From contig CM074138.1 in NCBI GenBank assembly GCA_037178625.1, forward strand, positions 868,001-932,000: a stretch of DNA of 64,000 bases, read 5' to 3'. The notes beneath the pieces were generated by a model that was not told where the DNA came from, made no database searches, and was given only the letters and a program-made list of their open reading frames with translations. Both the position numbers and the translations under genes were made by a program. Of this stretch, positions 41,050-50,538 are shown piece by piece; the stretch's first letter is position 1, and each line of letters opens with the position of its first letter. The DNA is from Skeletonema tropicum (taxonomy: Eukaryota; Bacillariophyta; Thalassiosirophyceae; Thalassiosirales; Thalassiosiraceae).

Positions 41050-42300
41050 ATGTATATGTTTATCATCATGTTGTTTTCTACTACTCACATTCTATTAGCT
41101 GGCGTCCTTGCCACTGCCGCGGCCGAATCATCTGACGAGCCACCGATTGATATACCGTCAGATGTCGAAATGCAATTTTCCGATGACCCCTACGCGGGTC
41201 AAGACAAACTTGACATGATCAAGTCCGGATTGGCCAACCTTGCTGCCATCCGCTTCGAGTCGACTAGCTTTTCTTCTGACGGTGGGTACACAGGAGTTTA
41301 TGGTGACTTCTGTGTTTACGATGCCCAATTGAACCAAGTTGAAGACCCGTCACTTTACCCCACCATCGAGGATATGATGTTGACTTCTGAGCACTGTGGC
41401 GAGCACACCTACACTCTTCCATTGGATGAGGTTGTTGCTGCTGTTTCGTCTCATGATATCAATTCTGGTCAGATGAATCCTCCGGTTGAGGGAATGGTTT
41501 TTCACGTTGGTCACGCTGGAGCTGGCATTTTAGCCAACGTCTTGGCAACCTTTGAGAACGCGTTGGTTGTGCCAGAACATCCAGCTATCCACGACGCGCT
41601 TTTTGCCTGTGATTACATTCACAACAGATTCGAGTCTGAGAACTGTTCGTCCTCGGCACAAAAGCAGTTAGTCCAAGATGTCATTAAATTGGCAACGAGA
41701 TCGTCAGATGCAAGTATCACTCATGCTTACATTAAATTCCATGCTGATTCCACTGTCTACCTCCCAATGGTAAGGGAAATTATCCCAGATACACCTTGGA
41801 CATTCCACTACCGTGACTCCGAAACAACACTAGCCAAGTCTACGCAGCCAAAGCAAAACTCTTGTGTCATGACACGCCGTCAACCATCATTCAATTTAGC
41901 TCAAAAAGCCAAAGATTTCAACATTGACCTGGACGGAATGTCTCAGGAAGACTTATGCGCATTGTATCTTTCCACTTTGTTCGATGTGGCAACCCAAGAG
42001 TATGAAATTTCTGACACAGGATTGCTCATTCAATATGAGCAGCTGTTAGAACCTGGCTTCATCACAGGAGCAGTACTCCCTCATCTAGGTCTCCAAGCTG
42101 CGATTGATGCTGATCCTGTCACAGTAAGTGCCAATGTGGAAACAACGCTTTCCACCAAGTCGAATGCCCGTGGAGTTCCTGGTGGCAAGAAAGTTCAAAA
42201 TTGGAATGCCAATGACGAAGTTGTTCATATCAGTGACGAAGTTCGTGCGGCAAGTGATCTTTTCATGGGCAATGCGATGGAAGCTATTGCGAGGTTGTGA
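41050..42300 (+). CDS. Sulfotransferase-like secretory protein, copy A
   Basis: 416 residues from the ATG at 41050; the frame is open upstream to 40984. A second ATG at 41056 is also possible. A signal peptide or anchor (FSTTHILLAGVLATAAAESS) is followed by an acidic stretch. A sulfotransferase-like fold then follows: GMVFHVGHAGAGILANVLA sits where the family has a PAPS-binding loop, followed by a P-E-HPAIHDAL segment and, later, WTFHYRDSETTLAKSTQ, like the 3'-phosphate-binding RDP region. The usual Ser/Thr of the loop (GSTLLA type) is replaced by Ala-Gly-Ile, so activity is doubtful. Nearly identical to 54677-55921. The assignment is by motif only. Confidence 0.6.
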   Translation: MYMFIIMLFSTTHILLAGVLATAAAESSDEPPIDIPSDVEMQFSDDPYAGQDKLDMIKSGLANLAAIRFESTSFSSDGGYTGVYGDFCVYDAQLNQVEDPSLYPTIEDMMLTSEHCGEHTYTLPLDEVVAAVSSHDINSGQMNPPVEGMVFHVGHAGAGILANVLATFENALVVPEHPAIHDALFACDYIHNRFESENCSSSAQKQLVQDVIKLATRSSDASITHAYIKFHADSTVYLPMVREIIPDTPWTFHYRDSETTLAKSTQPKQNSCVMTRRQPSFNLAQKAKDFNIDLDGMSQEDLCALYLSTLFDVATQEYEISDTGLLIQYEQLLEPGFITGAVLPHLGLQAAIDADPVTVSANVETTLSTKSNARGVPGGKKVQNWNANDEVVHISDEVRAASDLFMGNAMEAIARL

Positions 42301-42716
42301 AGAGGGAACTATAGTTCACTTTACCCCGGTACTAGAGAAATCTTAAGAACTAATAGCAGTTAACACTTACAAATGATGTTTTTGGCTAATTACAAGCAGT
42401 CACACAGTAGAATATTACTTCAAGGACAGCACAAATAAATTCTTCATGTTCTCTTATCAATTTTTCTCTGAACATCATTTTATGATGTTCTTTGCTATGC
42501 TATAATGACAAGCAGTCCCACAGTAGAAACGTACTTCTCATGCGACAGCTGGCATTTAAAATGCCAGTAGACTCACCGTCGCACTTTTTCATATTTGATG
42601 AACGCTTGATAAACCCTCATCTCTCATCTCCGGAAATCATCCATCTGATCTGCAAGATCCTGGATTTACTAGTATAGTACCTAGGATTATGGTACCTACG
42701 TACATTTTGGCGATTG

Positions 42717-42910
42717 TGGATACTAAACGGATACTGGATACTGAATGGATACTGAATGGATACTGAATGGATACTGAATGGATACTGAATACTGAATACT
42801 GAATACTGAATACTGAATACTGGATACTGGATACTGGATACTGGATACTGGATACTGGATACTGGATATTGGATATTGGATACAGGATCTGGATATTGGA
42901 TACTAAATCT
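42717..42910. repeat. GGATACTGAAT/GGATACT minisatellite
   Basis: About 190 bp of short direct repeats mixing GGATACTGAAT, GAATACT and GGATACT units, with GGATATT variants at the right end. Confidence 0.9.
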
Positions 42911-43099
42911 GGTTACCGAATACTGACACGAACATGCCGAACACATCATGATTGATGGAATAGAGGCACATCTCTACTCTCTAGAGAGATAAATAGGGAG
43001 GTGCTTACAAGCATAAGTGGCTGATATCTTTTTGTCTTTCTCTCGCTCACCCAATCCCATATTATGCTTTCACTTAGACACATTCTTGTGGATTGAAGT

Positions 43100-43543
43100 A
43101 TGAATTCTCTCTCGCGATATACGAAGCGCGTGTTACATCAGTCAGAGGCCCTTAAGGTACCATCGACTCATGACATCACAGTATTCCGCGGCGGCAAGAA
43201 AGATCAAAACAAAACTGAATGGGACCGCAGCGCTCTCTACTTTCAGCTTAAGGACAATGAGAAATGTGTAGCAGATAGAGGATATGAAGGGGAGCCAGAC
43301 AAAATTGTCATGACAAAAGAAGAACAAGCAAAAGATTTCAAGGAGTTTTTGGCCAGGTGCAAGAATCGCCAAGAGACGTTTCATTGGCGCCTCCTGAAGG
43401 CATTCAACATCCTCGGTGGTCGCTTTCGCCATGGGACAAGAGTTGAACATCGAATGGAGCTCCACAGGATGGCTGTCGATGCAATTGTTGGAGTTATCCA
43501 GTACGATTATGAGAATGGTCACCCTCCTTTTGATGTCTGTTGA
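43100..43543 (+). pseudogene. DDE transposase C-terminal fragment, Harbinger-like
   Basis: A 147-codon frame. CVADRGYEGEP, then RHET-like RCKNRQETFHWRLLKAF, then LGGRFRHG and IVGVIQYDYENGHPPFDV match the end of DDE_Tnp_4-type (PIF/Harbinger) nucleases. The third catalytic acid would lie in the RQETFHWRLK stretch. The N-terminal two thirds, with the first acid residues, are missing. It lies between two minisatellites of the same motif. It is a decayed element remnant, not an active gene. Confidence 0.65.
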
Positions 43544-43714
43544 TCTTTTGATTTCCAGGTCTTCCAGAGTTGTAGTTGTATCCTCATAAAATTATGAAAC
43601 GCCTATCGTCCTCAGCCAATCTATTACATTAAATTAAGTTTGGAACGTTTTCCTTTCACGTCTTGTTGCAAAGTCAACATAACGCCATCATGCTCTCTCA
43701 AGGAGAGAGATGGA

Positions 43715-43890
43715 TAAGTATTGGATACTGGATACTGGATACTGGATATTGGATATTGGATATTGGATATTGGATATTGGATACTGGATACTGGATACTG
43801 GATATTGGATACTGGATACTGAATCGATACTGAATGGATACTGAATGGATACTGGATACTGGATACTAATGGATACTGAATGGATACTGG
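43715..43890. repeat. GGATACT/GGATATT minisatellite
   Basis: Same motif family and same orientation as 42717-42910. Here GGATATT units dominate the middle. Confidence 0.9.
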
Positions 43891-43893
43891 ATT

Positions 43894-44142
43894 GATAGAT
43901 AGATTATTTTATTCACTACTCCCTAGACACCTGTGTCAGTAGAGAAAGAAGAATTTAAACCTGGAGCGGCTAGTCGCCAAACCTATTCACGTACCAAGTC
44001 TACATACATATACAGTATTAGGGCCACTCCTATAGCACCCACCCCTCAGATCCACTTCCTTCAACAGTTTGGCCTCGCCTGCACCAAGGCGTTCGCTTTC
44101 CACATCCGTCTAGAGAGTAGTGAATAAAATAATCTATCTATC
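43894..44142. mobile_element. Short inverted-repeat element (MITE-like)
   Basis: A 28 bp perfect inverted repeat (43894-43921 and 44115-44142; inner end TTCACTACTC and GAGTAGTGAA) encloses about 190 bp of unrelated sequence. The outer ends are GATA repeats. No coding potential. Confidence 0.55.
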
Positions 44143-44746
44143 TATCTTGCTGAACCCACTCCCCCTACTTACCTACGGAGAAAAGGGTGTAGCGGTAGGA
44201 ATCTATTCTCCATCCAAAACGGTTGGGCAATATACCCTATCAACCATGAGGGGAGGGCGTGATTCGGGCTGTAGAGGCTCTCGAAGTAAGAGGTCTCGCA
44301 ATTATCAGGAATTTACTAGTGAGGCATATTCGTGATAGGTCGGCTGCAGCGGCGGAGAGAAGTAGCGGACCTCCTCTAAATGAATCTGAACACGTTGCTG
44401 CTCCCCATGACCATGACGGCTTGGAGTGCGACTGCTGTAATAGGGGGTGTTTTCATAAAAAGGGATAGATAAGGGTTAAAATGTAGTACTAATTCCAACG
44501 TGCTTTTGATTACCGGAGACGTTTCGAAGCGGTTCTTAAATATTTTTGTTGAGGTGTACAGACAGACCGAAACTCCATTTTATTCGACAAAGTTGTCGAT
44601 TGCATGCTCATCGGGATTAATGCTGCCGGCCTATCTTTGCTAAAGTATTGAATTATACTAGCTTTTGAAAAGAAAGACGGACCGTAGTCCACCTGCAAAT
44701 ACACTGTGTGGGTGGACCACGGTGGCCGATTTTTGAAAATTCCCCC

Positions 44747-45069
44747 ACGGGAACCTGGGGTTGACAGTGGCTGCTTTTTGTTAGCAGCCGATTTGTCGAG
44801 AGCTTGCCAGGAGTTTCAAGTCGTGGTTCTAAAAAATCTAGCGTTGAGGTGCGTTGAGGTTGATTTCTGATGGCCTGTTCCGTCAAAAACTTGCGCCAAC
44901 GTGCAAACTTGCTGCCACCGCCACGAGTGACATGCTGCTTGGCGGCGCACCGTGTCAGATGGCCGATCCGTGGCGCACCTCAACGCTAGATTTTGTAAAA
45001 CACGACTTGAAACTCCTGGCAAGCTCTTGACAAATCTCTCAGCAAGACGTGTCAACCCCAGGTTCCCGT
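44747..45069. mobile_element. Foldback element with arms of about 100 bp
   Basis: The arms 44747-44853 and 44974-45069 are inverted and share ACGGGAACCTGGGGTTGACA, AGAGCTTGCCAGGAGTTTCA and TAGCGTTGAGGTGCG in matching order with diverged spacers. A loop of about 120 bp lies between. It has no coding frame and is probably a foldback or MITE-type transposon remnant. Confidence 0.65.
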
Positions 45070-45102
45070 GATTCCCCGAACGGACGAGTATTTTTAAAAA
45101 AC

Positions 45103-45128
45103 TATAACAGAAATTTTAAAGTACGTCT
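45103..45128 (+). repeat. 26 bp inverted repeat, left copy
   Basis: Begins ATAACAGAAATTTTAAAG and is the exact reverse complement of 49840-49865. After an unlike stretch, AGAGGCGACATTATTA inside also resembles AGAGGGGCGAAATTATGA of the right copy, as in imperfect transposon ends. Confidence 0.7.
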
Positions 45129-47190
45129 GGTGGGCCCTCAAGAGGCGACATTATTAAAACTACACTCCACCATGACGATGAAAATTGTGCCGCCCGAATG
45201 ATCGTCCTCTGCACCAATACCATCGCCACCCCTCCCATATTAAAGTGATCGGATGTCACCTATATGATGCTTACAACGTTGCTGTCCGTTTTTGGATTCA
45301 GAATTGCCCCAGAACTCAATAAATAACACTCCAGGCACGTGTTGACATCGGTCGGTCGACACAACATTTCGGGGGGAGAATTCAATTATTGGAACATAGG
45401 TTATGCACAAAGCAATCAACTTCACATCATCCGCCTCCTTTAGGCTATATACGTCGGTTGTTATGCAGTTTGTGGATGACATCGCATAGAGCGGACATGA
45501 TATTGGAGTATCTCTCACGAATTTATTCCACGAAGAAGTGCCCAACACGTGTATTATTCGACAATCTAGTGAAGAGCGGCGGATAATACCCAAATGAGCC
45601 GCATCTACTGTTTGTATGGGCTATGGTGGTTGTCTGGTTCAGTTGGTAATGGACGAAATTGATGATTACCATGGCATCAGCTCTTTATACATTACGGGCG
45701 CAATCATAAAAATCCATCAATTTTTGTGCGGCATTTTTCGTTTCGCAGGCACGAGCTACATCCATCGGGTCTCAATGCCCAAAACAGCTTTGTATATACC
45801 ATGGCTAGAGGAGGATGTCTTTACATTGTTGTTCTATCAGAATAGGAGGAGATATACGCAATCCTACCCTCTCCACTAGCGCAGATGAGAACCTAACGCA
45901 TGCTGACAGATCCGTGTGCTTTGGGATTGCTACGGATAATTCAACCTCATTCCACCACATGACATCCTTCTATAGATTATATGAAGTGATGTGAAGCAGC
46001 TTATTACGGTATGTAGTCTATGATGTAAGAGACATAGCCCCATATCACAAAAATTCGATTATTTTGGAGAGCTAAATTTGACACCCAAATTTGCAAATAT
46101 TACAAGAGACAATCAATGCGTGACACATAGATCCGCGCAAACAATTCCTGTATATATACATCGAGAGTAGATGTTGTTCTTTTCGTTATTAATAATCATC
46201 TCGTCATGCTATTGCAGAATATACGAGCGAAAATTCATGAGAGTCGATTCGGATGTCATGCTTCACTCACGGGATATATCACTGCTATGAAGACCGGAAC
46301 GGGCACTCCAGTGTTTGCGGATCCACCTCATGTATCAATAGAAAGAGATTGTGTGCTGACTTGGATTTATTACGTTTCAAATGGAATGATATGCTCCATT
46401 TTCATGGTGATGACTGATATTGTGGCCACTTGCCAGCTCATTCTACATGATTACAGTGCAGGAACATGAATGAATAGCCCAAAATTTTATCAAATATCAT
46501 TGTATATACACTGGTACATGAGTTCCGCATATAGTTTACATCATGAGATGAGTATTATCTGTGGTAAGCGACGATATAAGGGCAAAGATACCATGGTTGA
46601 AGCCATTTTTGGTCTTGTGAGATCTGATGATGGATGGCGCCATTATTTTCATAACCGGTTGGTATCCTCCTACAGAAGCCATATGTAATTCCAACGTAGG
46701 GTGTGTAAATGTCCAATACCAGATGAGTGATTTTCTTGTAATTGTATCAATAGATATCTTCGACCATGGTGGTGCTATGAACATAATTCTTGCTATAAAT
46801 CACTTCTAATACCCTTAGGTATGCATATAATCACTTGGTCGATGTTTTTTGGCAGCATAAAAAATTCAGAAAGTTATGACAACACCCCCTAGCTGTAACG
46901 AGGCAATCGCAAATACCGATGATCATGTCATCATTACGCCATGCGAGCATCATTATGATGTTGTCGTCCAATGAAGATGAAGAGAAGGTACATGAGAGGC
47001 TGGAAGAATACTTTATCACGTACTTCATCGACAATTATAATGCTGTTGAAAGATCTGAGAAAGGACTTGCGAAGGTAAAGACAGCGATGAAAGATCTCCT
47101 CTGGATACCAAACTTTCAACTACAACAAGCACACAAGATCTAAAGCCAAGAGAGTGCAAAAAAGTTTTGCTTCTGAAAGAGATAGATCGC

Positions 47191-47490
47191 ATGACCAAGC
47201 GAGGAAAAGCGAGTACGAAGAAGAATAAAGTGAAGATTCCAGCGCACGAGATGAACATGAGCACAAAGAAAGATACTATTTTTGAGTTCCTCATTAAATG
47301 GCGTCAAAAAGAGTTCAAAGCTTATCCTAAGCTACCACAAGAGCTGAAGGATGGAATTTTGACGAGGCAGAGTGAATCTAATCGTGTGACACATGCATCC
47401 AGAAAGGAGCTTATGGAGTCGAAGTTCTTCTCTCTAGAGGAAAACATCTACGCGAAAAGGGAGACACATACTCATGATAGCGATCTATAA
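47191..47490 (+). CDS. Small lysine-rich open frame of uncertain status
   Basis: 99 codons from ATG, open some 40 codons further upstream without an ATG. The sequence is protein-like and basic (KKDTIFEFLIKWRQKEFKAY) with no recognised family. It may be a fragment of a mobile-element gene, given its surroundings. Confidence 0.25.
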   Translation: MTKRGKASTKKNKVKIPAHEMNMSTKKDTIFEFLIKWRQKEFKAYPKLPQELKDGILTRQSESNRVTHASRKELMESKFFSLEENIYAKRETHTHDSDL

Positions 47491-47717
47491 TAGTGAATGA
47501 GTTCCTAGGACGTAAGGCCGAGTCTGAGTTGTAACAGCTGAACCAAGCTACTTGGTAAGAACTTGCTCCGTTGTTTGTGCTTCCGGTACTCTCTCCATAG
47601 ACATTTTCTCCGCCGCATAGTACTCGTCAGTCTCTTTGACGCTGCTAATGAATGTCAATTTTGTACTGGAAGACTTTCAACGGCACCTGCATGGAACATT
47701 ATACGGAATCATCCCAC

Positions 47718-48005
47718 TCATTCTTTAATCCAATAACCAATAATCTCAACTTTAATGTCGGGGGCATGGCGCATTTCAGCATTCATAGTATTATTCTTGG
47801 TTTGACCACAAAGTCTACCGATTTGTTGGTACGCAACAGTGTTTAGACTGATAACAACTTGTGAATTCTTTGCATCCGCACCAGCCTCGGCAACAGCTGC
47901 AGGAGTAAAAGTGTTGCACTCAGAAAACTTCATAACACTCTTGAACGCCGAATCTTCTAACTTACGGACTGTCTTGTCCATCAATTGGCGAACATTAGCA
48001 GACAT
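47718..48005 (-). CDS. Small open frame of uncertain status
   Basis: 95 codons from the ATG at 48005 (MSANVRQLMDKTVRKLED). The composition is protein-like. A basic stretch on the same strand at about 48190-48255 (RGDRRKPRRERVVCKK) ends in a plausible donor (GTAAGT) and could be an upstream exon. No family was recognised. Confidence 0.3.
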   Translation of the reverse strand: MSANVRQLMDKTVRKLEDSAFKSVMKFSECNTFTPAAVAEAGADAKNSQVVISLNTVAYQQIGRLCGQTKNNTMNAEMRHAPDIKVEIIGYWIKE

Positions 48006-48274
48006 TTTTATCCACTTTGCACCGTTTGTTCTTGTTAGATGATAGAGCCTTGGTAGACGCCGAAGCATCAGCGGCAGCTTCGGGCTGAACAAGAGACCCA
48101 GTGATGTTCTAATAGATAACAGAGCAGCGTTGGGGCGACATGGTGACGGAGAATAGCATGGGCAATGGCCAAACTACTTACATCTTCTTGCAAACGACTC
48201 TTTCTCTCCTTGGCTTACGACGGTCGCCACGATCCCTCTTCTTTTTAGCAGACTCGATCGTTCGAATCGCCTAA

Positions 48275-48288
48275 CCCCCCCCCCCCCC
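48275..48288. repeat. C14 homopolymer
   Basis: Fourteen consecutive C on the plus strand. It marks a change from AT-rich to a short GC-rich stretch. Homopolymer length may be unreliable. Confidence 0.7.
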
Positions 48289-49437
48289 TTGAATTACGCC
48301 GATGGCGTCGAAAGACCGGCGCGTGCCGCGTGCGGGGAGGGACCCGCGAGCGCCTGAAAAAAAAATCTGGGAACTAGCGAACGGACCTGTCGATTCATGT
48401 TGTCCGCGAACGGCTTATTTCGAACATTCGAACGAATTTTAAATTTATCTAGTGTGTTACCCGGAAAGGTCGAATCGTTACAAATGTTTCAGTCGTTTCG
48501 CGTCGCACAGTCATAATACAAATTATTCGTTGATCGAATAAAGCGAGGCTGCCCAATTAAGCAATGAAATTGCTAGCAATGAGAAGGAAAAGAAATAGCT
48601 TTTAATAGCAGCATGATTAGAGTATTGTATTGAGATGAATCTGCCGCCGACCCCACCGCCTGCCTTTCGCAGGCATGGGGTCGGCGCTCGAAAATCGATG
48701 ATGCCTGACCCTGACTTCCTCCGGTTACCGCCTCTCTTTCAGCTGGCGTGCAGGCGCCTACGCTGCCTATCTCTTCTCTCTTCTAGTACATTTAGGGCTG
48801 TCTCGTCTTTCTGTGCCTGCGTCTTTTCCTTGGGCGCTCGCCTCTTGTTCTTTGGAGATAGGAGGGACAAGTTCCTTCTGTTTCTGTATGAAGTCGGTAC
48901 TACCTATTCCTACGTTAGAAATATCCATTTCTCTTCTACTGGTACCTGCCAAGATGGGCATCTTTCACAAGATGGGAATCTTTCCCACCTTCTCCACTGT
49001 CGCGCCATTTTCAAACTCCTACGGCATCATCTTCATGCATTCGGGAGCTCAAAAATGAGCATTGCTGGGCTTCTAGAGTTCCCTCCAAGGGTAAATAAGC
49101 AGGGTTGGCGAACCCTTGCCCGGAAAGCTGTTAAACCGAGGTTTCAAAAGTTTGGTGACTGGATGAATATAAGTAGTAAGAACGGAACAGTCTTAGCCGA
49201 TAAAAAATTTTGAAATGGCCATGAGTCGAAAAATACGATAGTCAGGGAGTGAGGCTAACAGTGGGCGAATTCGCAAAAGAGGGTAGAATGAGGTAGTGGT
49301 ACGTTTGTTGTGTCAAAAGTGACATTCGTCTTGCAAGTTAGTGGTCGTCTGGCGCTTGCTAACGCTCTAGCTTTTCGGCTGAGCAGGGTGCCACGTCGAA
49401 AAAAGATGATATCGCGTGTACCGGGATTGAACTGTAA

Positions 49438-49674
49438 AATTCCAATGAGATGTGGCCTCCTCTTATGCCTCAACATCCAATCTCCCACCAGATTTTATGT
49501 TGTTTGTGCAGCAGGAGTAGTGTTGTCATCAAGTGTATCCATGAGCGCATCGAGAGGATCTTCTTCTTCATCGTCTTCATTGTAGTTGGTACTTGCACCT
49601 GCCTCTTGGGCAGCGGAGAGAGGGCGCTCGCGTATCTTCACTGTGCTTTTTCATCGAATAAACCCATCGCTATT
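49438..49674 (-). pseudogene. Truncated helicase 5' fragment
   Basis: Matches the first about 75 codons of the DDX42-like gene (36490-36725) in the same orientation. The start codon survives, but an early frame change gives a stop after about nine codons, and no motor motifs are present. It is the broken left end of duplicate copy B. Confidence 0.85.
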
Positions 49675-49839
49675 GACGAAGCGATTTATGCCAGGCAACC
49701 CGTGATCATAAGCAATATTGAGAGAGCTAGAGCGCATTTGTACCAAGGCCAAGGGTAAATTAAGTAAGTAAAGGCTTCTACGCTGTCGGATGATGTTTTT
49801 TGATGTACGGTCATAATTTCGCCCCTCTAGAGAGCTAAT

Positions 49840-49865
49840 CAGACGTACTTTAAAATTTCTGTTAT
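49840..49865 (-). repeat. 26 bp inverted repeat, right copy
   Basis: Exact reverse complement of 45103-45128. A third copy of at least 23 bp lies at about 50381-50403 in this same orientation, within sequence absent from duplicate copy A. Confidence 0.7.
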
Positions 49866-50538
49866 ATTATTGTAGTTACCTTTCTAAGGGCACGGTCTTG
49901 GTACGTAGCTAGATAGGTTAAGGCTGGACTCGATCGCAGGATTGGCGGGGATCGGCCTCTCATTTGACACGCTGCTCGTCCATCAATACTTACATAAACT
50001 TAAACTTACCAGCGCGGATGGCAGATGGTAGAAAGCAGATGATGTTAAGATGTCGAGTCCCAGTTACCATCGTTTGTTTTAGATTTTGCACCCAGCTAAG
50101 TATAGCGGATGATGGGGAGGGGCTTTGTCGTAAATGTCAACTGCTTTCCGACGTAAGTCGACAGTTAGGAGAAAGCGAGGTTTTCTCCTACGAAGTACTT
50201 TATGGTAAACCATATCTACGTACATTCAATCGACCTACGTAGAACCAACACATTCACTATGCCAGCAAGAAGCAGATCGAAGCTGCCGAAGCTCATGGAT
50301 TACACCTTGGTTGCCAACATCGAGGCGAAAGCTGAGGACAAAGAGAACATCGGAGCATCATCTTCATGTTATCCTAACACGACGTACTTTAAAATTTCTG
50401 TTACATACTTATATATCCTATTACTTTTACTTGACTTTATTGTTCTAAGCAAAAAATGAGAGAGGGCTGCTCGCATGGCAGTTGCATTTTCCTTTTCCTG
50501 CGCACGCACTGCATATTTCAGTACAATCGCTACTAAAG

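Larger units (their letters stand above)
36490..42476. repeat. Segmental duplication, copy A
   Basis: Direct-orientation counterpart of 49438-56100. It spans the helicase 5' coding end, the PT-rich surface gene, the sulfotransferase-like gene and a few tens of bases matching the glycosyltransferase 3' end (AATTCTTCATGTTCT onward). Coding parts differ by only scattered bases. The part at 36730-36885 does not match. Confidence 0.9.
42477..49437. other. Repeat- and transposon-rich junction between the two duplicate copies
   Basis: About 7 kb with minisatellites, a Harbinger-like transposase fragment, at least two foldback or MITE-like elements, a 26 bp inverted repeat and only short, doubtful open frames. 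No conserved cellular gene was recognised. Stretches 45200-46900 and 48290-49437 hold nothing I can name. Confidence 0.6.

Noticed and set aside
44259..44468. 69-codon frame with a Cys/His-containing end (DGLECDCCNRGCFHKKG)
   Set aside because: It is too short and unsupported. The cysteines alone do not make a known finger.
45616..46809. Several plus-strand frames of 60-87 codons
   Set aside because: They are short, unrelated to each other and sit in AT-rich junction DNA. They look like chance.
48635..49213. Plus-strand frame of 192 codons, and the opposite 64-codon frame
   Set aside because: Composition is uneven, there is no recognised domain, and it is in the repeat-rich junction. I could not support either strand.
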